A stretch of DNA of 64,000 bases from an uncultured Eubacterium sp. (lineage in GTDB: Bacteria > Bacillota > Clostridia > Lachnospirales > Lachnospiraceae). Within the stretch, counting starts at the first letter, position 1. Each line of letters opens with the position of its first letter. Position numbers and translations under genes: made by a program. Below, piece after piece: positions 1 to 9,738 of the stretch. Under the pieces are notes generated by a model, which saw only the letters and a program-made list of their open reading frames with translations, made no database searches and was not told the DNA's origin. The stretch lies in the NCBI GenBank assembly GCA_948470065.1, contig CAOKNO010000002.1:30615-94614 (forward strand), written 5' to 3'.

Positions 1-343
<343 letters not shown>

Positions 344-462
344 CTATCGTCTCCTTTTCCAATATACTTAAACATATGGGGCGCTTCCCAAATATCTGGT
401 GAACGCCAGCTTCTAGTTCCCAACGGCTTTCTGCCATCCCTGCTTTGGAAATGGCGCATCCT

Positions 463-762
<300 letters not shown>

Positions 763-806
763 TTACTGGCTCATCATTTCTATTTTATATGATTCTATTT
801 GTGTTA

Positions 807-833
807 TTAGCACTCGTTTGTATCGAGTGCTGA
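807..833. promoter_or_regulatory. CIRCE operator (HrcA binding site)
   Basis: Inverted repeat TTAGCACTC-N9-GAGTGCTGA, one base off the CIRCE consensus (the right arm normally ends GAGTGCTAA). It sits between the -10 box and the groES start, the usual place for HrcA repression. A further perfect half-site TTAGCACTC is present at 851-859, overlapping the -10 box. Confidence 0.95.
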
Positions 834-847
834 TTGGCTATGTACCT

Positions 848-876
848 AATTTAGCACTCTCATTTTTCTTTGTCAA
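848..876 (-). promoter_or_regulatory. Promoter of groES-groEL
   Basis: On the minus strand: -35 TTGACA (871-876), 17 bp spacer, -10 TAAATT (848-853). CIRCE lies immediately downstream, around the expected transcription start. Confidence 0.85.
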
Positions 877-912
877 TATCCAATTTCATTTTTAATAAAA
901 AGTTTATATTTT

Positions 913-1389
913 TTACGAAGGCTTTATGGGATGCTCCTCAATATATTGTTCTAAAATTGCAGCCGCTAAATGCACCAGCTTCGGGCAGGGACGTTTCCTG
1001 TAATATTCCTCCGTCCGCTCTTGCGGGACTGGATCTTCCCGTTCCTGATCTAGCCCTAGAAGCTCCCTACATACAATCGAGCCGTTTTCCGCCTCGTAAG
1101 CCTTGGCAAGCTCCTGTATCCTTGCATAATGCTCCTTCTTCCCCTGAGCGTCCTTTGGAGCCTCGTACCCATAGAGCATGCCCGCCACCAGGAACATGCC
1201 GCTGACCGCCCCGCACACTTCCCGCAGCCTTCCCATCCCGCCGCCAAAAGAAGAACTCAGCCTTGCCGCCTCCCTATCCTCCATCCCGTGCAGATCGGAA
1301 AATGCCAGGACAACCGCCTGTGTGCAGTTATAGCCCTTCAAAAAATTTTCTTCTGCTTTTCTCCCATATTTACTATTTTCATAATCCAT
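913..1389 (-). CDS. C_GCAxxG_C_C family protein (putative redox protein)
   Basis: About 158 residues from the ATG at 1389; an in-frame extension to 1443 is possible but does not resemble the family. It matches the C_GCAxxG_C_C family (often annotated C-GCAxxG-C-C or split-Soret-like): NCTQAVVLAF near the start, FGGGMGRLREVCGAVSGM in the middle, then single cysteines in SIVCRELLG and KRPCPKL. The conserved cysteines suggest a metal or redox role, but no member has a firm function. It stands alone between groES and the GH127 gene. A GAAAGG about 13 nt before the ATG is a weak ribosome binding site, so the start is only moderately certain. Confidence 0.8.
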   Translation of the reverse strand: MDYENSKYGRKAEENFLKGYNCTQAVVLAFSDLHGMEDREAARLSSSFGGGMGRLREVCGAVSGMFLVAGMLYGYEAPKDAQGKKEHYARIQELAKAYEAENGSIVCRELLGLDQEREDPVPQERTEEYYRKRPCPKLVHLAAAILEQYIEEHPIKPS

Positions 1390-1548
1390 AGATTTTATCC
1401 AACCTTTCACTGTTCTTGCAATGATACGGCAGCTTCTCACCAATACAAATGAGAAAACCCGTTCATTATGCCTTTTACGGTGGAATTAATTTCCAAACAG
1501 AAGTATATCATAGGAAGAGGATAAATACAAAATAATTTTATTGAAATA
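1390..1548. other. Intergenic stretch, no gene
   Basis: No coding potential and no convincing promoter seen. It should contain the promoter of the C_GCAxxG_C_C gene (leftward), but no hexamer pair stands out. Confidence 0.4.
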
Positions 1549-1582
1549 GCCCCAGAGACAAAATGGCTTTTATCCCTGGGGC
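1549..1582 (-). terminator. Terminator of the GH127 gene
   Basis: Seven-bp stem GCCCCAG (1549-1555) / CTGGGGC (1576-1582) located 27 bp past the GH127 stop codon; on the minus strand it is followed by the T-rich TATTTCAATAAAATT. Confidence 0.75.
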
Positions 1583-1608
1583 ATATTCCCTGTAATTATG
1601 GCAAATTT

Positions 1609-4600
1609 CTACTTCTTGATCTGGACGGTTTTCTTCTGCCCTTTCCCTTTCAGCAGCTTTTTATAAGCCTTAAGCTTGCTCTTTGGCACCTTGATTACCG
1701 CCTTTGCATGGATATTCTTCCATGCGTTTTTCCCAACATTGTTGAGTTTTTTACTTTTTATGGTGATTTGTTTCAATTTCTTACAGTTGTAAAATGCTTT
1801 GCTGCCAATCTTGGTAACATTGCTCCCAACCACGGCACGTTCTATTTTCTTGCAGCCGGAAAACGCCCCGTTCCCAATTTCTGTAACCTTAAATGATTTT
1901 CCTCCGATCTTCACCGTGGAAGGTACGTTGGCCTTTTTCAGCTTGCCCTTTACCTTCTTATCCTTCACGCCTGCCAAGGCAACGGTTCCTTTGCCCTTGA
2001 TATTGGCGTTTGTGATCTTGTACTTGTAATCCCCAACCTTGTATACCTTATTCTTCTTTACGGTAATCGCAAAACTTCTGCTGACGCTCCCGGTATAGCC
2101 GCCTATTCCTGTAATCTTAACCGTAGCTGTCCCAATCTTAACGTTATTGCTGTAGCTTGCAACGTAATCCGTGCCTTTTTTCAGAACCTTCCCGCCATAA
2201 GTGAGCGTCAGGGACGGCTGGCATTTTTTGCCCGTATAGGTTTGCGTTGGAATATTTTTGACTGCTGCTTTCGCGATGTCAATCTTTGACGTAGCCCCTT
2301 TTCTAAGCTCTTCATATCTGGCTTCCGCCGCCGTCAGCACACTGTAATTTCCTACCAGCTTCTTCTGTGCTTCGGTCAAGGCATTGTACGCAATCCTTGC
2401 CGCGTCAATCTTGCCTTTGCTCTCGGACGTATAGCTTACCGTGCCTATGTCTGCAATCTTATTTTCTGCCACCTGAGCCGCCGCCTTGTCCGCCTTGTCT
2501 TGTTCCTCTGCGTTTTTTAAATCCTCATAAGCCTTCTCAGCTTCCGTCAGCTTGTTGTAATTTTCTACCAGCTTCTTCTGCTCTTGTGTCAGCGCATCGT
2601 ACGCAGCCCTTGCCGCATCAATCTTACCCTTGCATTCCGGGGTATAGCTTACCGCGCCTATGGCTGCAATCTTATCCGAAACCGCTTTGGCCATTTCATC
2701 ATCTTCATTGCCCTGCGGCTCTATCATTTTCATTGAGATATCGTCAATAAAGTAAGCGAAAATCCCATCCTCTGTTGGCGCTTTCCCCGTTGCAGCTTCA
2801 AACAGGATGCTTACCTTGCTTAAATCTGCATTTGCAGGAACCGTATATTCGCCGTAAAGATTCGCCCAGTCGTTTAATTTTGCATTTTTAGAGAAAATGA
2901 CTTCTTTTTTCTGGGCATTGCCTTCGCCATACAAAATAGAAACATTAAAATCTGCATTTGCAGGCGGGTTCTCGTTATGCCCCGCTCCATTTTTAAAGAT
3001 TAAATAAGCGTCTATTTCATAAGTTGCGCCTGCCTTCACCTTTCCAGTGATATCCTGGAACGCGCCGGAATCTTTTCCAGTGCGGTTAATCTTCAGCGAA
3101 TTGGGCGCGCTGTGGATGGTAGAATACCCCAAAGACAAGGTTGCGTCGCCATATGCCTTCCAATTGGCGTCCCCATTGATATCGCCGTTTACAATAATTT
3201 CCTCTCCTGCCTCAAGCCCATCGTCATGGATCAGTTTTAACGTATATTCCTTGTAGGTCGTATGGTCTTGTGCATACACCTTCAGCTTCTTTGTCTCTGT
3301 GCCCTCTCCCAACGGAAATCTCTGGACCTTAGCGTCATTGACCAGCGTTCCATCAATATACAAAAGGCCTGATTTATCTGCAAGCGTAAAGGAAACAGAC
3401 AGCCGTTCCACAGACAGCGGCACCCGGATGGCATAACCGTCGTTTAGGACCTTCAGACGCCCTGCGGAAGGCGCTACGTCCACCAGCCTGGCATCCTTGC
3501 TGTACGCACGCGTCAGAAACAGCCCGTTGACAATACGTGCGCTTGCCTCAGTGGCGCTGCCGCTTTCAAATTTCACCCTTACCACATCATACCGCTCAGA
3601 TCCCACCGTAAGCGTCTGTGCTTTCTCTATTTCTTCGTCTGGAATCTCAAAATACTTTTTAAAGAAGGCTTCTTCCCCTGTATCATTTTCTACAGTGTAA
3701 TTGAATACCGTGTTCCCAACTGTGATTTTGACCGTTTTACCTACGTCTGCTTTTGCAAACTGGCACAGCAGGGAATTGGACGTGCTTTTATCCACCTTCA
3801 TGTTATAGCTGAAATATCCGCCTGCCTTTGCCCTGCGCGTGCTGCCAAGCCCGGATACGCCTGTTTCAAATTCTGTATTGCTTTCTTCCATCTGATGTAC
3901 GGCGTCGTTCTCATACTGCCCATAGCCTGGCTGGATCGAGTCGACAACTGCTTCTGCAAACCTTCCTTCTTCCTTCTCTGCCAGGATCTTGCTTTCAGAA
4001 GAATCCTCTATGCTTTCAAAATACCAGTAAATACCATAGCGTTCTGCATTTAAGGTATTAAATGGCACAAAGGTAAGCCCTTCGCCGCCAAATACCTCTT
4101 CTGCATCCGTCCCACGGATATGAAATTCTAGCTTGCCTTCCGTTTTTACCATATGGGAGTTGATATTTTTCATAAATTCCTTCGTACTTTCGGTTCCTTT
4201 AATCGCAAGCGTTTCTGTCCCCAAAACCTGCTTTATCGTCTTGCCATACGCCACCTCTAAGCGTACCTTCTCATTCCCTACTACCTTATATGCCGGAGCA
4301 GTCAGGTTCACGCCCGCCCCAACGGCATCGTTCCATTCTTCCGTGCCAAGCTTCGCTGCAAGAACCGTAGGGCCATACTGGAACGCATAGACAAAATCAT
4401 TGTCTGGAAGTCCATATGCGACGATTTCCATCGGATAGGCTACCTCAATCTTATCGCCATCTTTCCAAGCCCTGTTTAAGACAAGATAGGAACCCTCTGC
4501 CGTTACATTCGCTGCTTCCCCATTAATCTTTACCGTAAGGCTTCCTGCCGCCCAATCCGGAATGCGCATCCGGATGGCAGCTTCTGCGGAAGTAGCCCCG

Positions 4601-7086
4601 TTTAACAGGCTGATGGTAAATTCTGCCTTATCGCTGGCCGTTACATCTGAATCCTGCGTCAGCTTCATATTCTTTTCTTCCCATACCACTTCCGAAGCAA
4701 TGTATTGGTTGACGGTTATGGAACCGTCTGTCTTAAAGTAAATACTGTCGCCAAGCTTCGTATAATTCTCCATTCCTGTCCCTGTACAACACCAGAACAT
4801 ATTCGTAGCTGGATCCGCCGTTCCGAACATCTTATAATACCCAGTTGCCATTGGCGTAAAGTAAGAAAATGCGCCTTCCTCATTCACGGCGCCCATAATG
4901 GCGTTCCGCAGCGTACGTTCATAATAGTCTGCATACTTTTTGTCGCCTGTTACTTTGTACAGTTCTTTGGAAAGCTTCAGCATATTGTGCGCGCAGCAGC
5001 TCTCGCAATTGCACTGTGTCCGAATGTCATCAAGCGCGTTGTCCGCCCTAAAATGCTCCATATCACTGGTCCCGCCTGTGATAAACGCATGCTTCTCTAC
5101 AACAAGCGTCCAGAATCCCTCCGCATATCCCAGATAATCGGATTCTTCCACATTCTCTACTTCCTTTAACGCCACATACCGGTTCAACGCCCCGACAAAT
5201 TTCGGGATTGTCGTATTGGAATGGCGTCCTTTTAACGTGTCCTCATTCCCAGACAAGATTGCCTTATATAAATCTGGCTCGTCAAATTTATGGGCTGCTT
5301 CCTTATGCTCTTCCTTATGGGTATATTTATAAAGTTCGTACAGGCAGTCGTTCATCCCGCCATATTCTACCCCACAAGCCCTTCTCTGCTGCTCTGGCGT
5401 CCATTTGCTTACGCGGTTGTATGCCCAATCTCCAAGGTTTGACGCAACCTCCAATGCTTCTGCATTTCCGGTATATTTAAAGGTATCGACCAGCCCTTGG
5501 AGCAGCTTATGCGTATTATACCAAGGAACCCATGTATTCCCCTGCGCATCGCCCTGCACAATATCGAACTGTTTTTCCACATTGCTGGTATCCTGCACAT
5601 TTGCGCCGAATAAAAATCCTTCCTTCGATCCCCCATAGCTGCCTGCCGCTTCCTGGCATTCCTTCAGGCCGGAAATAATTTCCTCTAGCTTAGCGCCTAG
5701 TTCTTCATCTTTCGTTGCCTGGATTGCCTGAGCGGCTGCAGACAGGTAGTGGCCTGCGCTATGGCCTGCCAAAAGCCCATTTTCCCATCCGTTATAACGT
5801 ACTGCGTTTGTCTTGATCCCTGCATTTTCCCGGAACCCTGCAATCAGACGGTCATTGTCAAACTTCTTTAGGAAAGCGATATCCACATCTTGCGCGCCTT
5901 TGTAATATGCATCGGTTACAAGGACTTCATCCAACCCAAACTGCTCTTCGGTATATGCCGTATATGGGTTCTCTGGCACTTCCACTTGCTGCGTATCTTT
6001 CTTTAAGACGGTAATCTTAAAATCCTTTGTCGTACTAACGCTCCCGCAAGAAACCGTTGCCGTCAGTACCACGTCCTTATCCTCATCCTCTGGGCGTTTC
6101 ACCTTTCCAGTTGCCGATACGACTTCTGGCACGCTGCTTTCCCAAGAGATACCGCTCCCATACTTCCCCTTTACTGGCAGCGTCACGCTTGTCTTGATTG
6201 CCGTTACATCCTTTCCTGCAAAAGGATCCAGGCTTGCGGCGTCCGCTTCTACAATTTCCTCGTCCGTCATAACGGTTGCATGTTCCTCATAAAGGGCTTT
6301 CACTTGCTCAGCCGTTGCAGCCGTACTGTAAATTTCATACTCATCCAAATCTAAATTTGCAAACCCGCCGTTATATCCTGGGGAATTAAAGCCCAGGTAT
6401 TTATGGTCTGTATCATTCCCCACAGGCGTAAGCTTGCCGGAGCCCTGGTCTTTTCCAATGCTCGTCGTTGTGACTACATGGCCATTCCGGTAAAATACCG
6501 CTTCCTCTGTTTCGCTGCTGTATGTAATGGCAACATGGACCCATTCCCCGACTGGGAAAAATTCCGCCCGGTTTGCAGCCACTTCAAATTCCTTCAAATG
6601 CGTGCTTGCAGAGCCGACAGACAGTACCAGCGGCCTGTTGTCATTCAAACAGGAAAGATACCATCCTTCCCTGTCCCATGCCCCGCTTGGCTTATTCCAC
6701 ATAATGATATGCTCGCCGCTGATCGCTTTCGTTGCCTTTAACCAAAAGGAAACCGTCAGCTCTTCCGGCTGCAGATCTGCGCTTGTGCCAAGATCGAGGT
6801 ATGTGCCCCCATCTAAGGAAAGCGCCTGGCCGTCCACGCCTTCTGCATAGGACGCTTCCTTTTGCGCATGGTTGCTGCCATAAGAAACCGCCTGAACGCC
6901 GTTTCCAGACGTATCCTCCAAGCTTCCGTTAAAGCCCAGTTCCAGAACCTGATTGCCTGCCAACGCAGACTGCTGGCTCTCTTGCCCCAATGGCTCTTGC
7001 GCCCACACGGGATGGATGGTCCCTACCGCCATGGCGCCTGCAAGGATCAGACTAAATGCTTTGTTCCACAATAACCTTCTTCTCAT
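1609..7086 (-). CDS. Giant secreted GH127-like (DUF1680) beta-L-arabinofuranosidase with CBM-like, repeat and LRR modules
   Basis: 1825 residues from the ATG at 7086, chosen because AGGAGG lies 8 nt upstream and a signal peptide follows directly (MRRRLL, hydrophobic 10-26, cut near WAQ 30). Order: LamG-like domain ~45-270; Ig-like domain ~290-362; GH127/DUF1680 catalytic region ~378-920; beta-sandwich regions ~980-1290; CBM4/9-like module ~1295-1455; two ~60-residue helical repeats (~1465-1525 and ~1535-1597); YTGKKCQPSL-type module ~1610-1678; BspA-like LRR ~1735-1825. Glu695, Cys697 and the Cys766-Cys767 pair align with the Zn ligands (Glu338, Cys340, Cys417, Cys418) and the cysteine nucleophile of Bifidobacterium HypBA1. 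The expected role is removing L-arabinofuranose from plant or glycoprotein glycans outside the cell; exact substrate is inference. No transporter or regulator adjoins it. Confidence 0.88.
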   Translation of the reverse strand: MRRRLLWNKAFSLILAGAMAVGTIHPVWAQEPLGQESQQSALAGNQVLELGFNGSLEDTSGNGVQAVSYGSNHAQKEASYAEGVDGQALSLDGGTYLDLGTSADLQPEELTVSFWLKATKAISGEHIIMWNKPSGAWDREGWYLSCLNDNRPLVLSVGSASTHLKEFEVAANRAEFFPVGEWVHVAITYSSETEEAVFYRNGHVVTTTSIGKDQGSGKLTPVGNDTDHKYLGFNSPGYNGGFANLDLDEYEIYSTAATAEQVKALYEEHATVMTDEEIVEADAASLDPFAGKDVTAIKTSVTLPVKGKYGSGISWESSVPEVVSATGKVKRPEDEDKDVVLTATVSCGSVSTTKDFKITVLKKDTQQVEVPENPYTAYTEEQFGLDEVLVTDAYYKGAQDVDIAFLKKFDNDRLIAGFRENAGIKTNAVRYNGWENGLLAGHSAGHYLSAAAQAIQATKDEELGAKLEEIISGLKECQEAAGSYGGSKEGFLFGANVQDTSNVEKQFDIVQGDAQGNTWVPWYNTHKLLQGLVDTFKYTGNAEALEVASNLGDWAYNRVSKWTPEQQRRACGVEYGGMNDCLYELYKYTHKEEHKEAAHKFDEPDLYKAILSGNEDTLKGRHSNTTIPKFVGALNRYVALKEVENVEESDYLGYAEGFWTLVVEKHAFITGGTSDMEHFRADNALDDIRTQCNCESCCAHNMLKLSKELYKVTGDKKYADYYERTLRNAIMGAVNEEGAFSYFTPMATGYYKMFGTADPATNMFWCCTGTGMENYTKLGDSIYFKTDGSITVNQYIASEVVWEEKNMKLTQDSDVTASDKAEFTISLLNGATSAEAAIRMRIPDWAAGSLTVKINGEAANVTAEGSYLVLNRAWKDGDKIEVAYPMEIVAYGLPDNDFVYAFQYGPTVLAAKLGTEEWNDAVGAGVNLTAPAYKVVGNEKVRLEVAYGKTIKQVLGTETLAIKGTESTKEFMKNINSHMVKTEGKLEFHIRGTDAEEVFGGEGLTFVPFNTLNAERYGIYWYFESIEDSSESKILAEKEEGRFAEAVVDSIQPGYGQYENDAVHQMEESNTEFETGVSGLGSTRRAKAGGYFSYNMKVDKSTSNSLLCQFAKADVGKTVKITVGNTVFNYTVENDTGEEAFFKKYFEIPDEEIEKAQTLTVGSERYDVVRVKFESGSATEASARIVNGLFLTRAYSKDARLVDVAPSAGRLKVLNDGYAIRVPLSVERLSVSFTLADKSGLLYIDGTLVNDAKVQRFPLGEGTETKKLKVYAQDHTTYKEYTLKLIHDDGLEAGEEIIVNGDINGDANWKAYGDATLSLGYSTIHSAPNSLKINRTGKDSGAFQDITGKVKAGATYEIDAYLIFKNGAGHNENPPANADFNVSILYGEGNAQKKEVIFSKNAKLNDWANLYGEYTVPANADLSKVSILFEAATGKAPTEDGIFAYFIDDISMKMIEPQGNEDDEMAKAVSDKIAAIGAVSYTPECKGKIDAARAAYDALTQEQKKLVENYNKLTEAEKAYEDLKNAEEQDKADKAAAQVAENKIADIGTVSYTSESKGKIDAARIAYNALTEAQKKLVGNYSVLTAAEARYEELRKGATSKIDIAKAAVKNIPTQTYTGKKCQPSLTLTYGGKVLKKGTDYVASYSNNVKIGTATVKITGIGGYTGSVSRSFAITVKKNKVYKVGDYKYKITNANIKGKGTVALAGVKDKKVKGKLKKANVPSTVKIGGKSFKVTEIGNGAFSGCKKIERAVVGSNVTKIGSKAFYNCKKLKQITIKSKKLNNVGKNAWKNIHAKAVIKVPKSKLKAYKKLLKGKGQKKTVQIKK

Positions 7087-7363
7087 GCTCCCTTTCCTCC
7101 TTTTCATAACAAGCGTTCTATCTTTGCCCCGCTTACAAATACGTGTAGCCGTACGGATAAAACCCCCATATTTTAATAATATTTCCATCTTATCATATCC
7201 CTTTTGGGTTTTCATCCCGACAAACTATAGAAGATGGAGCCTTAGCGGTAATATTTCTATACTTTTTGATATTTTTGCCAAGAAAAGCGCTTCCCGCTTG
7301 TACTTTTATATGAAACATAACCAAATTATGTAGGGCGCGCTATCCTATGAAATAAAAAAAATC
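7087..7363. other. Leader of the GH127 gene; no other gene
   Basis: AT-rich intergenic DNA between the GH127 start and the nadC terminator. It must hold the GH127 promoter, but I found no hexamer pair with correct spacing. The ORF remains open to 7215 without a ribosome binding site, so the extra residues are probably not translated. Confidence 0.5.
7331..7360. repeat. Dispersed 30-bp element, copy 1
   Basis: TAGGgCGCgCTaTCCTATGA followed by AATAAAAAAA. It matches 58286-58315 at 27 of 30 positions. Both copies abut the U-tract of a minus-strand terminator (nadC here, rnfB there). Confidence 0.6.
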
Positions 7364-7394
7364 GGGACAGCTTATCTCTCCTATAAGCTGTCCC
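7364..7394 (-). terminator. Terminator of nadB-nadC
   Basis: Perfect 12-bp stem GGGACAGCTTAT (7364-7375) / ATAAGCTGTCCC (7383-7394) with a 7-nt loop, followed on the minus strand by a run of eight T. It lies 36 bp past the nadC stop. Confidence 0.93.
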
Positions 7395-7430
7395 AACCTT
7401 ATTCGTTCATCAACCACACGTTTGGCATAA

Positions 7431-8285
7431 CTATATCGTATGGAGGTTTTTCAGGGAAATATCCATAATCGGCGCAGAATGGGTCAATGCCCCGCTGGAA
7501 ATATAATCTACCCCAAGGGAAATGTAATGTGCGATATTCTCCTTTGTCACATTGCCGGATATTTCAATCTCTGCCTTTTGCCCAATCGCCGCAACCGACG
7601 CTTTGATTGCTTCTACGTCCATATTGTCCAGCATAATGATATCCGCCCCGGCTTCCACCGCTTCTTTCACCATTTCGATCGTCTCGCATTCCACCTCTAT
7701 TTTACGTACAAATGGCGCATACTCTTTTGCCATTGCAACCGCCTCTTTCACACCGCCGGCCGCGCCGATATGGTTATCCTTCAGCAAGACGCCGTCCGAT
7801 AAGTTATACCGATGGTTGTACCCACCCCCGACCTTTACGGAATATTTCTCAAAGATACGCATATTCGGAGTTGTCTTCCTGGTATCGAGAAGCTTCACCT
7901 TGCTGCCCTTTAATAATGTGGCGATCGCATTGGTATACGTAGCAATCCCGCTCATACGCTGCAAGAAATTGAGCGCGGTACGCTCTCCTGACAGGATCGC
8001 CCGGATATCCCCTGTTACCGTGCCAATCAAATCCCCTTTTTTGGCTACATCCCCATCCTGGAACTGAAACTCCACTACTACCTCTCGATCCAGCAGTTCA
8101 AATACACGCTGGAACACACAAAGCCCCGCCAGCACGCCGTCCTGTTTGCAGATAAGCTGCGCCGTCCCATCCTGTGCGTTTGGCATGACGGCGTTTGTCG
8201 TGACGTCTTCACTGGAAATATCCTCACGCAAAGCCTGTAAAATCAAATGATCTGCATTCAGCCCCATCGTTATGCTGTTGTCCAT
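7431..8285 (-). CDS. nadC: Nicotinate-nucleotide pyrophosphorylase (quinolinate phosphoribosyltransferase)
   Basis: 284 residues, normal length. It converts quinolinate and PRPP to nicotinate mononucleotide, CO2 and PPi, the last committed step of de novo NAD synthesis. Family hallmarks visible: SGERTALNFLQRMSGIAT (~99-116), LLDTRKTTPNMR (~133), HRYNLSDGVLLKDNH (~158), VECETIEM and DIIMLDN in the C-terminal barrel, ending ISSGALTHSAP. It starts inside the 3' end of nadB (62-bp overlap), so the two are one translation-coupled operon; GGAG lies upstream of the ATG at 8285. A strong terminator follows. Confidence 0.97.
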   Translation of the reverse strand: MDNSITMGLNADHLILQALREDISSEDVTTNAVMPNAQDGTAQLICKQDGVLAGLCVFQRVFELLDREVVVEFQFQDGDVAKKGDLIGTVTGDIRAILSGERTALNFLQRMSGIATYTNAIATLLKGSKVKLLDTRKTTPNMRIFEKYSVKVGGGYNHRYNLSDGVLLKDNHIGAAGGVKEAVAMAKEYAPFVRKIEVECETIEMVKEAVEAGADIIMLDNMDVEAIKASVAAIGQKAEIEISGNVTKENIAHYISLGVDYISSGALTHSAPIMDISLKNLHTI

Positions 8286-9573
8286 ATTCTCTCTCCATCC
8301 TTTCTATCTCCTGCCTGACCAGGAATCTATGTTCCTTACGTATCCGTTCGACGTCCTTGTAATGCCCTGGCTGGAACAGATCCTTCCTCTGCCCCTTGGG
8401 CTTTTCCATTCCTTCCTTTGCTGCAATATCCTCTGCTGCGCGCCTTGCAAATACCAGGCTTTCCAACAAGGAATTGCTGGCAAGGCGGTTCGCCCCATGC
8501 ACGCCGTTGCAGCTTGTCTCCCCTATGGCATAAAGGGCTTCCATTGACGTCCTGCCTTCTAAGCCAGACTGTATGCCGCCCATAAAATAATGCTGCCCTG
8601 GTACGACCGGGATGCATTCTTCCGTCACATCGTAGCCTTCCTCCCGGCACCTTTGGTAAATATTGGGGAAATGGCTTAAGATATCCGCCTTTTGTATGTG
8701 CTCCATCGACAGCCAGACATACGGCTTCCCATCTTCCTCCATCTGTTTTCGGATTGCCGCCGTCACCACGTCGCGCGGCTGCAGTTCATCCACAAACCGC
8801 TCCATATGGGCATTGTACAGCACCGCCCCTTCCCCGCGGACAGATTCCGAAATCAAAAAACGCCTGCCTGGCTTTTCGGAATACAGCGTTGTCGGATGGA
8901 TCTGGACAAAGTTCACATCCTGCAGCCGGATCCCATGCCGCAGCGCAAGCGCAACGCCATCCCCGGTGATATGCGAAAAGTTCGTGGAATGGCTGTACAA
9001 GCCGCCTATGCCGCCGCACGCAAATACCACATACTTTGCCCAAACCGGGAATACCTGCCCCTGCTTGTCCCTTACCACAATGCCATAGCAGACATTGTCC
9101 CTGCACAAGAGATCGATCATTTCCATATACTCATAAACCGAAATATTCTCCCTTGCCCTGGCTTGCCCAAGCAGCTTTCCCGTAATTTCCCGCCCAGTGA
9201 CATCTGCATGGAATAAGATCCTTGGTTTCGAATGCCCGCCTTCCCTGGTATACGCAAGCTTACCGTCCTTTTTCTCAAACTCCACCCCATATCCCTGCAG
9301 CAGTTCAATAATCTGTGGGGAGTCTTTTATCATCCTGGCTACGGATTCCCTGTTATTTAAGTAATGCCCGGCCCGCATCGTATCCTCAAAATAAGCCTCA
9401 TAGTCATCCTCTGACGCCAGAACGCAGATCCCACCCTGCGCCAGGAATGAATCGCTGTTTTCCGCCTGGTCTTTCGTGATAACAGAAATCCTCTTACATC
9501 CTGGTAGCTGCAGCGCACAGAAAAGCCCCGCCGCCCCAGTGCCTACGATTACAATATCTGTCTCTTTTTCCAT
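8224..9573 (-). CDS. nadB: L-aspartate oxidase
   Basis: FAD enzyme that oxidises L-aspartate to iminoaspartate, first step of bacterial NAD synthesis. 449 residues from the ATG at 9573, chosen because AGGTGGGG sits just upstream and because the FAD-binding VIVGTGAAGLFCAL then falls at the N-terminus (~8-21); the reading frame is open to 9696 but the extension overlaps the promoter. Other hallmarks: DSFLAQGGICV (~42), GGHSKPRILFHAD (~120), FVQIHPTTL (~225), SVRGEGAVL, GGIQSGLEGRTSMEALYAIGE and NRLASNSLLE near the C-terminus. nadA, encoding the quinolinate synthase between NadB and NadC, is not in this window. Confidence 0.96.
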   Translation of the reverse strand: MEKETDIVIVGTGAAGLFCALQLPGCKRISVITKDQAENSDSFLAQGGICVLASEDDYEAYFEDTMRAGHYLNNRESVARMIKDSPQIIELLQGYGVEFEKKDGKLAYTREGGHSKPRILFHADVTGREITGKLLGQARARENISVYEYMEMIDLLCRDNVCYGIVVRDKQGQVFPVWAKYVVFACGGIGGLYSHSTNFSHITGDGVALALRHGIRLQDVNFVQIHPTTLYSEKPGRRFLISESVRGEGAVLYNAHMERFVDELQPRDVVTAAIRKQMEEDGKPYVWLSMEHIQKADILSHFPNIYQRCREEGYDVTEECIPVVPGQHYFMGGIQSGLEGRTSMEALYAIGETSCNGVHGANRLASNSLLESLVFARRAAEDIAAKEGMEKPKGQRKDLFQPGHYKDVERIRKEHRFLVRQEIERMEREYGQQHNDGAECRSFDFTGFA

Positions 9574-9622
9574 ATCCCCACCTGTAAAATCATTCATCCA
9601 AGTATGTAAAACTTCCGCGTCC

Positions 9623-9651
9623 ATTATAGCACACCCAATATTGGCTGGCAA
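9623..9651 (-). promoter_or_regulatory. Promoter of nadB-nadC
   Basis: On the minus strand TTGCCA (9646-9651), 17 bp, TATAAT (9623-9628), ending 49 bp before the nadB ATG. It lies downstream of the GTPase-NYN stop codon, so nadBC is an independent transcription unit. Confidence 0.85.
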
Positions 9652-9738
9652 GCCTTGGGATTTTTGCACAAAAAGCGGCCTATCCACAGCAGCCAAAGAC
9701 GCCAGTCCTATGCTTTTGAAGCATATTTCATTTCCTAA

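Noticed and set aside
9709..9725. Hairpin TATGCTT-TTG-AAGCATA as terminator of the GTPase-NYN gene
   Set aside because: Short AT-rich stem without a U-tract on the minus strand.
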